Shown one piece after another: positions 31,864-40,822 of a stretch of DNA of 64,000 bases (within the stretch, counting starts at the first letter, position 1; each line of letters begins with the position of its first letter). The notes under the pieces were generated by a model. The model saw only the letters and a list, made by a program, of their open reading frames with translations, had not been told where the DNA came from and searched no databases. Location of the stretch: NCBI RefSeq assembly GCF_002234405.1, contig NZ_NMQT01000124.1:1-64000 (forward strand). Direction: 5' to 3'. The translations under genes were made by a program, and so were the position numbers. The stretch comes from Amycolatopsis thailandensis (lineage in GTDB: Bacteria; Actinomycetota; Actinomycetes; Mycobacteriales; Pseudonocardiaceae).

Positions 31864-33425
31864 GTGGACCGGTAGAAGTCGATGCCCTGCTGAACCCAGC
31901 GCGGGCTCTGCTTCGCCAGCCGGAGCCGGTAGGCGTCCCAGGTCCGGGAATCCTTCGGCGACCAGCCGATCTCGGCGTAACCCGGCAGCCTCGGGAACGC
32001 CATGAACTCGATGTGCTCACTGGTCACGAGCGTTTCCGACCACAGCGGCGCCTCGACGCCGATGACGTTCTGTTCCGTCACGCCCTGCAAGTACGTGGCC
32101 GGATCCCAGTCGTAGCCGGTCTTGACCTCGATCAGCCCGGCCCAGCTCAGGCCGAGCGGGGTCTGCGGGTGGTACTTCATGTCCATGTAGGCCTTGTTGG
32201 CGGGCGACATGAGGATCTTGTTGCCCCGGGCGGCGGCCGCGGCGACGTTCGCGTCCGTACCGGTCGTGCCCCAGAACTGCGGGACGGCCGAAACCGGCGG
32301 ATTGGTCTTGGCGATGTCGTGCCAGCCGGTGATCTGCTTGCCGTACTTCGCGACGATCGGCTGCACCTTCTTGGCGAAGGTCTGGTAATCCTCCGGAGTG
32401 GTCGCGTGTGCCTCGTCGCCGCCGATGTTGAGGTACTTGCCGGGGGTGAGCGCCGCCAGTTCGCGGAGGACGTCGTCGACGAAGGTGTAGGTGATGTCCT
32501 TGTTGATGCACAGCGAGCTATAGCCGACCTCGATGTCCGTGCGAGCCGGGATCGGCTTGCCGTCGCAGTTCAGTTCGGCGTACGAGTGCTGGGCCGCGTT
32601 GGTGTGTCCCGGCATGTCGATCTCGGGGACGACCGTGATGTGCCGCGAAGCCGCGTAGGCGACGAGATCCTTGTACTGCTCTTGCGTGTAGTACCCGCCG
32701 GGGCCGCCGCCGACGGCGGTCAGCCCGCCAACGGTCGCCAGCTTCGGCCAGCTCTTGATCTCGATCCGCCAGCCCTGGTCGTCGCTCAGGTGCAGGTGGA
32801 GGGTGTTGATCTTGTACTGCGCGATCTGGTCGATGTAGAGCTTGACCTGCGCCGGCGTGAAGAAGTGCCGGGCGACGTCGAGCATCGCGCTGCGGTAGCC
32901 GAAGCGCGGGTAGTCGAGCACGGTTCCGCCCGAGACCACCCACGAGCGCTTCTGGACGGTGGTCGCCTCGATCGCCGACGGGAGCAGCTGGCGCAGCGTC
33001 TGGACGCCGGAGAACAGGCCCTTGTCGGTTTTGGCCCGCAAGCTCACACCGGAGGACGACACCTTGAGCTGGTAGCCCTCGGTGCCGACGCGGTCGCTCG
33101 CGTGGCCGGTTTCGAGCGAGATGGCGGGGCCGCCGCCGCGGTGGCCGGTGACGACGGGCAGCCGGTAGCCGGTGGCGGGCCGGAGCAGCCCGGCCAGGTA
33201 TTCGCCGACTTGTCTGCCGTCGCGGTCGGTGCGGATGACGGTCGCGGGGTTGAGCCGGAAGTTCGCGCGGGGGTCGGCTTTGGCTTCGACAGGCGCGGGG
33301 ATGACGTCGGTGACGGTCCGTTCGGCCTTGGTGTGCTGAGCCGCGCTCGCCGTCGCGGGCAGGCCGAACGTCACGAGACTCAGGACGGCCACGCCGAGCA
33401 CGGTTGTGGACAGGCGTTTACTCAT
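31845..33425 (-). CDS. Secreted GH20 beta-N-acetylhexosaminidase
   Basis: 526 residues. A signal peptide spans about 1-28 (basic start, hydrophobic core, ATASAA cleavage region). The N-terminal GH20b domain (about 35-160) precedes the catalytic barrel. Catalytic Asp-Glu lie in LNIGGDEAH (about 328-336). Substrate residues include HLHLSDDQGWR, the VPEIDMPGHTNAA loop and the late SWAGLIEVKTGYDW. It releases GlcNAc from chitin-like or peptidoglycan fragments outside the cell. A DasR-like palindrome upstream fits GlcNAc-responsive control. Confidence 0.93.
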   Translation of the reverse strand: MSKRLSTTVLGVAVLSLVTFGLPATASAAQHTKAERTVTDVIPAPVEAKADPRANFRLNPATVIRTDRDGRQVGEYLAGLLRPATGYRLPVVTGHRGGGPAISLETGHASDRVGTEGYQLKVSSSGVSLRAKTDKGLFSGVQTLRQLLPSAIEATTVQKRSWVVSGGTVLDYPRFGYRSAMLDVARHFFTPAQVKLYIDQIAQYKINTLHLHLSDDQGWRIEIKSWPKLATVGGLTAVGGGPGGYYTQEQYKDLVAYAASRHITVVPEIDMPGHTNAAQHSYAELNCDGKPIPARTDIEVGYSSLCINKDITYTFVDDVLRELAALTPGKYLNIGGDEAHATTPEDYQTFAKKVQPIVAKYGKQITGWHDIAKTNPPVSAVPQFWGTTGTDANVAAAAARGNKILMSPANKAYMDMKYHPQTPLGLSWAGLIEVKTGYDWDPATYLQGVTEQNVIGVEAPLWSETLVTSEHIEFMAFPRLPGYAEIGWSPKDSRTWDAYRLRLAKQSPRWVQQGIDFYRSTQVDWQ

Positions 33426-33466
33426 GGAGCACCTCCGGTCGGGGAACTGGAGACTCTCTGCTCATA

Positions 33467-33481
33467 GAGGTATAGACCAAT
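33467..33481. promoter_or_regulatory. DasR-like (dre) operator upstream of hexosaminidase
   Basis: On the minus strand the site reads TTGGTCTATACCTC, close to the dre consensus TGGTCTAGACCA of the GntR-family regulator DasR. It lies 42-56 bases before the hexosaminidase start, a position typical for repression relieved by glucosamine-6-phosphate. Confidence 0.65.
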
Positions 33482-33534
33482 AGGGCAAAGGGGACAACAC
33501 CCGATCGGACCAGTGACACGTACCGGTCATTGGT

Positions 33535-35406
33535 TCACCCGCCACGCAGAACCGCTTTCAGGGCATCGAGAACACTCGCGTCTTCGATCGTCGACGGCAC
33601 CGGCTCGTCGCGGCCGTCGGCGATGCCGCGCATGGTCTTGCGCAGGATCTTCCCGGACCGCGTCTTCGGCAGCGCGTCCACAATGGACACGTCACGGAAC
33701 GCGGCGACCGGCCCGATGTCGCGCCGCACCAGGGCGACCAATTCGGCCTTGAGCGTTTCCGCGTCGGCGTCGACGCCCGATTTCAGCACCACGAAACCAC
33801 GTGGGAGCTGCCCCTTGAGCTGGTCCCGGACGCCGATCACCGCGCATTCGGCGACGGCGGCGTGGGAGGCCAGGACCGCTTCCATCGAACCGGTCGAAAG
33901 CCGGTGGCCCGCGACGTTGATGACGTCGTCGGTGCGGCCCATGACGAACAGGTAGCCGTCTTCGTCGACGTAACCGGAGTCACCCGTCAGGTAGTGGCCG
34001 TCGTACCGCGAAAGATACGCCTCGCGATACCGCTCGTCGTCCTGCCACAGCGTCGGCAACGATCCCGGCGGAAGCGGCAGCTTGATCGCGATGGCGCCCT
34101 CCCGGCCGGCGGGGAGCGGGTCGCCCGCCTGGTCCAGGATCCGCACGTTCCAGCCCGGGACCGGTTTCGTGGCGGACCCGGGTTTGACCGGCATCGGCTC
34201 CAGGCCGCGCGGATTCGCCGCGATCGGCCAGCCGGTCTCGGTCTGCCACCAGTGGTCGATCACCGGGACGCCGAGCTTCTCGTGCGCCCAGTGATAGGTC
34301 TCCGGATCGAGTCGCTCACCCGCCATGAACAACGTCTGAAACTCGCTGAGCTGGTATTTTTCGATTTCGGTCGCGTCCGGATCGACCTTCTTGATCGCGC
34401 GCAACGCCGTCGGGGCGGTGAACAGCGCCTTCACCCCGTGGTCGGCGATGACGCGCCAGAACGCGCCCGCGTCGGGCGTCCCGACAGGCTTGCCCTCGTA
34501 CATGACACTCGTGGCTCCGATGAGGAGCGGCGCGTAGACGATGTAGGAATGGCCGACGACCCAGCCGACGTCGGAAGCCGTCCACCACACGTCACCGGGC
34601 CGGACGTCGTAGATCGCGCTCATCGACCAGGCCAGCGCGACCGCGTGCCCGCCGGTATCGCGTACGACGCCCTTCGGCTTCCCCGTGGTGCCGGAGGTGT
34701 ACAGGATGTAGAGCGGATCGGTCGCCGCGACCGGCACCGGATCGGCGGGGGAGGCTTTCGCGACCAGCTCGGCCCAGTCCGCGTCGCGCTCACCCAATTC
34801 GGCGAGTGAGCGTTCACGCTGCAGCACCACCACCTTGTCCGGCTGATGGACGGTGCCCGCGAGCGCCTCGTCGATGATCGGCTTGTACTCGACGACCCGC
34901 GTCGGTTCGATCCCGCACGACGCGGCCACGATGACCTTGGGTTTCGCGTCCTCGATCCGCGCCGCGAGCTCTTTCGGGGCGAACCCGCCGAAGACCACCG
35001 AGTGCACCGCGCCGAGCCGGGCGCACGCGAGCATCGCGATCGCGGCCTCGGGGACCATCGGCATGTACACGATGACGCGGTCGCCCTTCCCGACACCGAG
35101 AGCGGCGAGCGCGCCCGCGAAGCGCGCGACGTCGTCCAGCAGTTCCGCGTAGGTGAACCGGCGTACCGAATCGGTGACGGGAGAATCCCAGATCAGCGCG
35201 GTCTGCTCGCCGCGACCGTCCCGCACGTGCCTGTCGAGCGCGTTGAAAGACGTGTTCAATTCCCCGTCCGGGAACCAGCGGAAGAAGGGCGCCTTCGCCG
35301 CGTCGAGGGCCTTCGTCGGCGGCCGGGTCCAGTCGATCGCCCGGGCCGCTTCGAGCCAGAAACCTTCGGGGTCTTCAAGGCTTCGCTGGTACGTCTCGGC
35401 GTACAT
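33535..35406 (-). CDS. Propionyl/acetyl-CoA synthetase (PrpE-like)
   Basis: 623 residues from the ATG at 35406, which has AAGGAG six bases upstream; the frame is open further but has no better start. The adenylate-forming signature is YILYTSGTTGKPKGVV (about 231-246), followed by WWTASDVGWVVGHSY and WWQTETGWPIAANP. The C-terminal catalytic loop is PKTRSGKILRKTMR (Lys of the adenylation step). Overall similarity is to PrpE/acetyl-CoA synthetase-like enzymes acting on short-chain acids. It is divergent from the kinase gene. Confidence 0.88.
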   Translation of the reverse strand: MYAETYQRSLEDPEGFWLEAARAIDWTRPPTKALDAAKAPFFRWFPDGELNTSFNALDRHVRDGRGEQTALIWDSPVTDSVRRFTYAELLDDVARFAGALAALGVGKGDRVIVYMPMVPEAAIAMLACARLGAVHSVVFGGFAPKELAARIEDAKPKVIVAASCGIEPTRVVEYKPIIDEALAGTVHQPDKVVVLQRERSLAELGERDADWAELVAKASPADPVPVAATDPLYILYTSGTTGKPKGVVRDTGGHAVALAWSMSAIYDVRPGDVWWTASDVGWVVGHSYIVYAPLLIGATSVMYEGKPVGTPDAGAFWRVIADHGVKALFTAPTALRAIKKVDPDATEIEKYQLSEFQTLFMAGERLDPETYHWAHEKLGVPVIDHWWQTETGWPIAANPRGLEPMPVKPGSATKPVPGWNVRILDQAGDPLPAGREGAIAIKLPLPPGSLPTLWQDDERYREAYLSRYDGHYLTGDSGYVDEDGYLFVMGRTDDVINVAGHRLSTGSMEAVLASHAAVAECAVIGVRDQLKGQLPRGFVVLKSGVDADAETLKAELVALVRRDIGPVAAFRDVSIVDALPKTRSGKILRKTMRGIADGRDEPVPSTIEDASVLDALKAVLRGG

Positions 35407-35577
35407 CGAATGCTCCTTCGCGCTCGGGTACCGGACCATCATGGACTTCCGGCCGAGCTCATGCCCGGTGGTAACAGCCGTGACAACCCGGCAACCCCGC
35501 GCGGGCATGGAGCGTCCTAAGCTGAACTAGGAAAAAACCGCCGGAAACGGCCTCGACAAGCTAGGGGAGCAGGGTCC

Positions 35578-37347
35578 ATGGGACTAGCGAGCGCGCTGCT
35601 GTCGTTCGCGCACAGCCTGTTCGGACCGGGGATCTGGCCCGGGGACTGGGTGTGGGCGACGAGCACCGCGGGAGCGCTGGTCGCGCTGCTGCCCGCGCTG
35701 GGAGCGATGGTCGTCGCGATCGTCCGCAAGGGCACCGGCAACCGCTACGACGTGGTGACCCTGTCCGTCTTCGGCGGGATCGGCGTCGTCGCGGTCTTCC
35801 TGCTGCCGTGGTTGCTGGCCACCGGTGTTTCGCAGACCTACCAGGAAGCCGCCTCGTCGAAGTCGGGCGGGCAATCCGGCTTCTCCGGCAGTGACCTGGC
35901 CGCCTTCAACACCGACTACAGCCCGCTGATCGGTAAGCAGAGCGAGTACCTCGGACGCGGCCAGAACGTGTACGAGGTCCTGTTCTATCCGAGCGGGATG
36001 CAGCTGAGTTACATCTTCTATCTGATCCTGCTGGTCGGCCTGCCCGCGCTGTCCCTGCTGTTCGTCATGCTCCAGGCGCGGACAGCGTTCCGCCGCGGCC
36101 CGAAGTGGCCTTCGCGGTTCTTCTGGATCCCGTTCGTGCTGATGGTGCTGGCGAGTGTCGGCATGGGCGCGAACACCGCCGTGCACTTCTGGCTCGGCTT
36201 CCTGCCGCTCAGCGTGCTGGGCTTGATCCCGGTCGCGCTGGTCGGCCCGCCGCCGTGGTCGGTGATCAACCGGCCGGACCCGCAGCCCCGGCAGAAGATC
36301 GAGCCGTACCGCCCGGAGCCGCCCGCCCCGAAGCCGCAGCAGCAGCTGCCGCCCCCGCCGCAGAAGCAGTACCCGGCGACCGCGCTGGCGCAGGCACCCG
36401 AACCTCCCGCGCTGGCCGCCGTGCCAGGCCCGGTCCCGGCGCCCCCGGGCTCCCGCAACTCGGGCGGCAGCCGCTACAAGCGTGTCCGGCGGCTCGGCCA
36501 CGGCGGCTTCGGCACCGTCTGGGAAGCGATCGACACTCAGCTCAACCGCACGGTCGCGCTGAAGATCGCGCACGCGCCGGACCGCGACACCGAAGAGCGC
36601 ATGCAGCGTGAGGCCAGGGCACTGGCCGTGGTGAACCACCCCAACTGCGTCAAGGTGTACGACCTCGTCGAGGAGCCCGACGGGCTCGCGCTGGTCATGG
36701 AGTACCTCGAAGGGCGCTCGCTGGCGGAGATCGTCGACTCGCAGGGCCCGCTCGACGACATCGCCGCCGGACGGCTCTGGTCGACCATGGCGGGCGCGCT
36801 CGCCGCGGCGCACGAGAAGGGTGTGCTGCACCGCGACCTGAAGCCGTCGAACATCATCCTCGACCGCAACGGGCTCGCCCACCTGATCGACTTCGGCATC
36901 GCCCGCAGCCAGGGCGACTCGAAGATGACCGCGACCGGGATGATGATCGGCACGCCGGACTTCGTCGCCCCCGAGCAGGCGATGGGCTCACAGGCGAGCC
37001 CGGCGTCGGACGCGTGGCAGCTCGCGGCGACGGTCAGCTACGCGCTGTCGGGTCAGCCTCCGCGCGGCACCAGGGAGACCCCGATGGCCGCGCTGATGGC
37101 CGCCGCCCGCGCCGAACCGGTCTCGAAGCTGCCGAACCGCAGCGCGCACGCCCGGATCCTCATCGCGTCGCTCGACCAGGAGCCGCGCCGTCGCCCGACG
37201 CTCACCGCCGTACGGCGCGACGTCGAGGGCTGGCTCGCGCGGGCGGGCAAGTCGCCGGACGGCCCGGTGACCCAGATCGTGCCACGCCGCGGTCCGCAGC
37301 AGCCGCAGCCCCACCAGCAGCCGCAGCCCCAGCGTCACCCGCGCTGA
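35578..37347 (+). CDS. Membrane-anchored serine/threonine protein kinase, N-terminal membrane domain
   Basis: 589 residues with an inverted layout. Membrane segments come first (about 25-45, 60-85, 143-165, 183-203, 207-225), then a Pro/Gln-rich linker (about 240-290), then the kinase. The kinase domain shows the glycine loop LGHGGFGTVWEA (about 304-315), Lys in VALKIA (about 330), HRDLKPSNIIL (about 418-428) and DFGIAR (about 438-443). Most actinobacterial PknB-type kinases have an N-terminal kinase and C-terminal sensor. The C-terminal tail is again Gln/Pro/His-rich. The signal and substrates are unknown. Confidence 0.88.
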   Translation: MGLASALLSFAHSLFGPGIWPGDWVWATSTAGALVALLPALGAMVVAIVRKGTGNRYDVVTLSVFGGIGVVAVFLLPWLLATGVSQTYQEAASSKSGGQSGFSGSDLAAFNTDYSPLIGKQSEYLGRGQNVYEVLFYPSGMQLSYIFYLILLVGLPALSLLFVMLQARTAFRRGPKWPSRFFWIPFVLMVLASVGMGANTAVHFWLGFLPLSVLGLIPVALVGPPPWSVINRPDPQPRQKIEPYRPEPPAPKPQQQLPPPPQKQYPATALAQAPEPPALAAVPGPVPAPPGSRNSGGSRYKRVRRLGHGGFGTVWEAIDTQLNRTVALKIAHAPDRDTEERMQREARALAVVNHPNCVKVYDLVEEPDGLALVMEYLEGRSLAEIVDSQGPLDDIAAGRLWSTMAGALAAAHEKGVLHRDLKPSNIILDRNGLAHLIDFGIARSQGDSKMTATGMMIGTPDFVAPEQAMGSQASPASDAWQLAATVSYALSGQPPRGTRETPMAALMAAARAEPVSKLPNRSAHARILIASLDQEPRRRPTLTAVRRDVEGWLARAGKSPDGPVTQIVPRRGPQQPQPHQQPQPQRHPR

Positions 37348-37356
37348 CCTGCGAAA

Positions 37357-37426
37357 AGAGAGCAAGGGACCTTTGCTGTCGTTAGTTAGTGCGCTAACGA
37401 ACGCCAGCAAAGGTCCCTTGCTCTCT
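37357..37426. terminator. 22-bp-arm inverted repeat with inner hairpin
   Basis: Perfect 22-base arms at 37357-37378 and 37405-37426 contain the core AAGGGACCTTTGC. The loop holds a second stem, CGTTAG/CTAACG. It lies between convergent genes and probably terminates both. A half copy of the core is at 26495-26511. Confidence 0.75.
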
Positions 37427-37427
37427 C

Positions 37428-37991
37428 TCAGTCGATGACGACCCAGGTCCCGTCGCGCCACGCCATGGTGAACGTCTTGGGCTCGGCCGCCATCATCGCG
37501 ATCTGCGGCGAGATCGCGGACGGCGGGACGACGACCTTGTCCGCCCCCTTGCTCTGCACCTTCGCCGGGTCGACGCGGGTGGCCTTCAGCTTCTTGAAGT
37601 CGTCCTCCGAGAGCATCCCGAACTGCATCGGGGTGAGGCTCCGGCACTCCTTCATCCCGCCGTCGAACGCGGGCGCGGTGATCCGGCAAACGGTGTCGAG
37701 ATCCTTTTTGCCCAGCGCGTGGTGATACTCCTCCATCACGCTCGCCGCCCCGGCCGGGCTGTGCGCCGCCGCGCCGCCAGTGGACGGCTTGGTCACCTCG
37801 GAGACGGTCGCCGCGGTCGCCGAAGGACGCGAAGAAGCGCTGGGCTGCGTCGAGCTGCTGACCGGTGCTTCCGAGGTGCTCGGAACGGCCGAAGTCTGCG
37901 GCGACGCGGTGCCCGGCGTCTGCTCCTCGCAGCCCGCGATCAAGAACAACGCCGTGGCCGCGCAGGCCGCTCCGAGCGGTCGGATCGTCAT
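37428..37991 (-). CDS. Lipoprotein with Ser/Thr-rich linker
   Basis: 187 residues from the ATG at 37991. A lipoprotein signal is followed by the lipobox LIAGC (Cys near residue 21), then a Ser/Thr/Pro/Ala-rich linker (about 25-75) and a compact globular domain of about 110 residues (SVMEEYHHALGKKDLDTVCR to the end) with two cysteines. This resembles the NTF2-like or DUF4878-type extracellular lipoprotein domains of actinobacteria, but I do not assign a function. It ends two bases from the inverted repeat. Confidence 0.8.
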   Translation of the reverse strand: MTIRPLGAACAATALFLIAGCEEQTPGTASPQTSAVPSTSEAPVSSSTQPSASSRPSATAATVSEVTKPSTGGAAAHSPAGAASVMEEYHHALGKKDLDTVCRITAPAFDGGMKECRSLTPMQFGMLSEDDFKKLKATRVDPAKVQSKGADKVVVPPSAISPQIAMMAAEPKTFTMAWRDGTWVVID

Positions 37992-38068
37992 GATGCCCCC
38001 TGTCGAGCTGCTGTTGACCAGGGAAGAGTAACAATCATCGCCCAAGTGTCACACTTGAATCGGGAAAT

Positions 38069-39112
38069 TCAGTGTTCCCCGGTGATCAGCGCCAGCATCG
38101 ACACCGACAGGATCAGCTGGGCGGACACGCAGGTACGTGGCATCGCTTCCTTCTTCTTGCCGATGAAGTCGACCTGCACGACCTGGCCGTTGCCCAGCTG
38201 GACACTCAGGGCACAGGTCTCCTCGGTTTGCTCGAACCTGGCTTTCAGCGTGCCGAACTGGCCGTTCCGCACCTCCGCGCCCGCTTTCGGCGGCACGGCT
38301 TCGAGACCGCCGGTGCCATTCGTGTACATTCCGACGGCCTTCGCGTAGGGAACTTCGTGAGTGCAGGTCGGCCCCAGTGGGCCTTCGCCCTTCTGCGCGC
38401 CTTCGCGGCCCGCGTTGACCCCGGCGTAGTTCGCGTGGGTGAACTTGACGACCTCGCAGACGTCCAGGTTCTTCAGCGCCTCGGCCGACGGCTCCTGAAC
38501 AGTGCTCGGCGCCGGTTTGCCTCCGGCGAGCGGAACGAACTTCTTCAGCAGGACCTCGGCGACCTTCTTCGCCAGCTCACAATGCTCGGCGCGAGTGCCC
38601 GCTTCGTCGCTGGTGACGTCATAGGCGTCGACAGCGATCGAGGCGTAGGCGCGGACGTCCATGTTCACCGAGCAGAACGTCGCCGGTTCCGGATCGAAGG
38701 CATAGGTCCGGCCCTTGATCCCGGCGATCTCCACCGGCTCCATCACCGGCGAATCCTGCGTGATCCAGCCGTACGGGTGATAGGCGTGCACCTGCGCGCC
38801 CTTGTTGTTCGGGAACACGAACTGGCAGCCGCTGAGCGAGCTCTTGGTGCTCACGAGACCGAGCGGCTGGAGGTCCGGTTTGACCGACTCCATCCAGTCG
38901 CAGCCCTCTTCGCTCTGCTTCACGGGCAGGGCCAGCGGCTGGTCGAGCACCTGATCGCTGAACCCCGACCCATCGGCGGGTGGTTTGTATTGCGGGTACT
39001 TCGCATCGCTCGCACCCGGAGCGGAGCCTGCGCGGAAGGCCTTTCCGTCGACGGCGCTGGAGCACCCGGTGAGCAGAACGGCAATGGCCACGAAATACGG
39101 CCAACGAGACAT
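38069..39112 (-). CDS. DUF3558-type lipoprotein
   Basis: 347 residues. The signal peptide ends at lipobox LLTGC (Cys17). Two similar modules follow, each with paired cysteines, as in DUF3558 lipoproteins: GCDWMESVKPDLQPLGLVST early and DVCEVVKFTHANYAG later. The family is abundant in Pseudonocardiales and its role is unknown. It precedes the other lipoprotein gene on the same strand, separated by 77 bases. Confidence 0.8.
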   Translation of the reverse strand: MSRWPYFVAIAVLLTGCSSAVDGKAFRAGSAPGASDAKYPQYKPPADGSGFSDQVLDQPLALPVKQSEEGCDWMESVKPDLQPLGLVSTKSSLSGCQFVFPNNKGAQVHAYHPYGWITQDSPVMEPVEIAGIKGRTYAFDPEPATFCSVNMDVRAYASIAVDAYDVTSDEAGTRAEHCELAKKVAEVLLKKFVPLAGGKPAPSTVQEPSAEALKNLDVCEVVKFTHANYAGVNAGREGAQKGEGPLGPTCTHEVPYAKAVGMYTNGTGGLEAVPPKAGAEVRNGQFGTLKARFEQTEETCALSVQLGNGQVVQVDFIGKKKEAMPRTCVSAQLILSVSMLALITGEH

Positions 39113-39182
39113 GATGACCCCCAGTAGTCCTCAATTCGGACGGGAGTCTAAGTCGCTTTCCGCTGTTTCGCCGGGTCTTGGG

Positions 39183-40754
39183 TCACTTCCAGGACGGAAG
39201 CCACAGTTCGGCGTTCCAATGGTCGTTGGTGATCGCGTTGCCGTTGAGAATCGGCCACAACCACGCGAAGTTGGCCACGACGAGCCCCACGTAGAGGGCG
39301 ACGACGACCAGGCCGGTGCCGCGCCGTTCGAATCCGCGTTTCGCGCTGCCGAGGATCTGCCCGAGGATCAGCGTCAACCCGAGAGCCAGGAACGGCGCCA
39401 GCGGCGTCGCGTAGAAGTAGTACATCTGGCGGTCGAGGTTGGTGAACCAGGGCAGGTAACCGGCGAGGTAGCCGACGAGCACGGCGGCGTAGCGCCAGTC
39501 CGCGCGGAAGAACGACCGCCACGCGCTCCAGCCGAGCATCGGCAGGGCGAGCCACCACATCGCCGGTGTGCCGATCAGCATGGTCGCCCGCACGCAGGTC
39601 GACTCGCCGCAGCCGGTCGCCTCGGTGCCGCCCGCGTACGCGTAGAGCATCGGCCGCAGCCCCATCGGCCACGTCCACGGCTTCGACTCCCACGGATGCG
39701 GTTTGTCTTTGGGCGTCACCAGGTTGGCGTGGAAGTCCAGCACGTTCATCGAGTAATTGCCCAGCGATCGCAACGCGGGCGGCATCCAGGACCAGAAACC
39801 GGGATCGATTTCCTTGATCGCGACCAGATTGCGGTCGGTCGCGGTCTCGCTCGCGAACCAGGCCCAGTAGCAGGCGAGGTACACCAGGATCGGGATGACG
39901 ACGATCGCCCACAGCGCGGGCAGCACGTCGCGGCGCAGCGTGCCGACCCAAGGCCGTTGCACCCCGGCGGCGCGGCGCGCGGCCACGTCGAAGAAGACGG
40001 TGAGCAGGCCGAACGCGGCGATGTAGTACAGCGCCGACCACTTGACGCCGAAGGTCAGCCCGATCATCAGACCGCCGGCGAACCGCCACCACCGGAAACC
40101 CAGCTTCGGGCCGAACCGGGACTCCTCGATCCAGCCTTCGCGGACGGCCACGGCGAGCCGTTGCCGGACCTGGTCGCGGTCGGCCAGCACGCAGGCGAAC
40201 GCGGCGAGCACGAACAACGCGATGAAGATGTCGAGCATGCCCATGCGTGACTGCAAGTGCAGGACGCCGTCGCTGATCACCAGGATCCCGGCGACCGCGC
40301 CGAGCAGTGTCGACCGGGTGAGCCGCCGGGCGATCCGGATGGTGAGGAACACGATCAGCGTGCCCGCCAGCGCCGGCATGATCCGCCAGCCCCAGGCGTT
40401 GTAGCCGAACAGCCACTCGCCGATCGCGATGAGATGCTTCGCCAGAGGCGGGTGCACGATCAGTTCGTAGCCGTAGTTGTCTTCGTAACCGCCGTTGCGC
40501 AGCATCTGCCACGCCTGCGGGACGTAGTGCTTCTCGTCGAAGACAGGGGTGCCCTTGTCCGTGGGCGTCCCCAGATTCTGGATCCGGACGATGCCGCCGA
40601 CCAGCGTCAGCACCAGCGTGACGACCCAGCCGCGCAAGCGGTCGGTCGGCATGCCGCGGCCGAGGAGGGTGGCCTCCCGGTCGTTCGGTGGCCGGAGCGC
40701 GTCGACCGGATCCGGCCGCACGCTCTCGTTGTCCCGGGTCAGCAGTGCGGTCAC
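39183..40754 (-). CDS. pmt: Protein O-mannosyltransferase (GT39)
   Basis: 523 residues with about 11 membrane segments. The catalytic DE motif is VFDEKHYVPQAW in the first extracytoplasmic loop (about 70-81), and LIVHPPLAKHLIAIG follows. It transfers mannose from polyprenyl-phosphate-mannose to Ser/Thr of secreted proteins during Sec export. Homologous to mycobacterial Rv1002c, and as there it is divergent from rsmI. The two Ser/Thr-rich lipoproteins next to it are plausible substrates (inference). Confidence 0.92.
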   Translation of the reverse strand: MTALLTRDNESVRPDPVDALRPPNDREATLLGRGMPTDRLRGWVVTLVLTLVGGIVRIQNLGTPTDKGTPVFDEKHYVPQAWQMLRNGGYEDNYGYELIVHPPLAKHLIAIGEWLFGYNAWGWRIMPALAGTLIVFLTIRIARRLTRSTLLGAVAGILVISDGVLHLQSRMGMLDIFIALFVLAAFACVLADRDQVRQRLAVAVREGWIEESRFGPKLGFRWWRFAGGLMIGLTFGVKWSALYYIAAFGLLTVFFDVAARRAAGVQRPWVGTLRRDVLPALWAIVVIPILVYLACYWAWFASETATDRNLVAIKEIDPGFWSWMPPALRSLGNYSMNVLDFHANLVTPKDKPHPWESKPWTWPMGLRPMLYAYAGGTEATGCGESTCVRATMLIGTPAMWWLALPMLGWSAWRSFFRADWRYAAVLVGYLAGYLPWFTNLDRQMYYFYATPLAPFLALGLTLILGQILGSAKRGFERRGTGLVVVALYVGLVVANFAWLWPILNGNAITNDHWNAELWLPSWK

Positions 40755-40822
40755 GGGGCATGATCCTACGGGCGGAAGAGTGAACTCGGTGTCCGGATGT
40801 GCGAACCGGTTAACCTTCGGGA

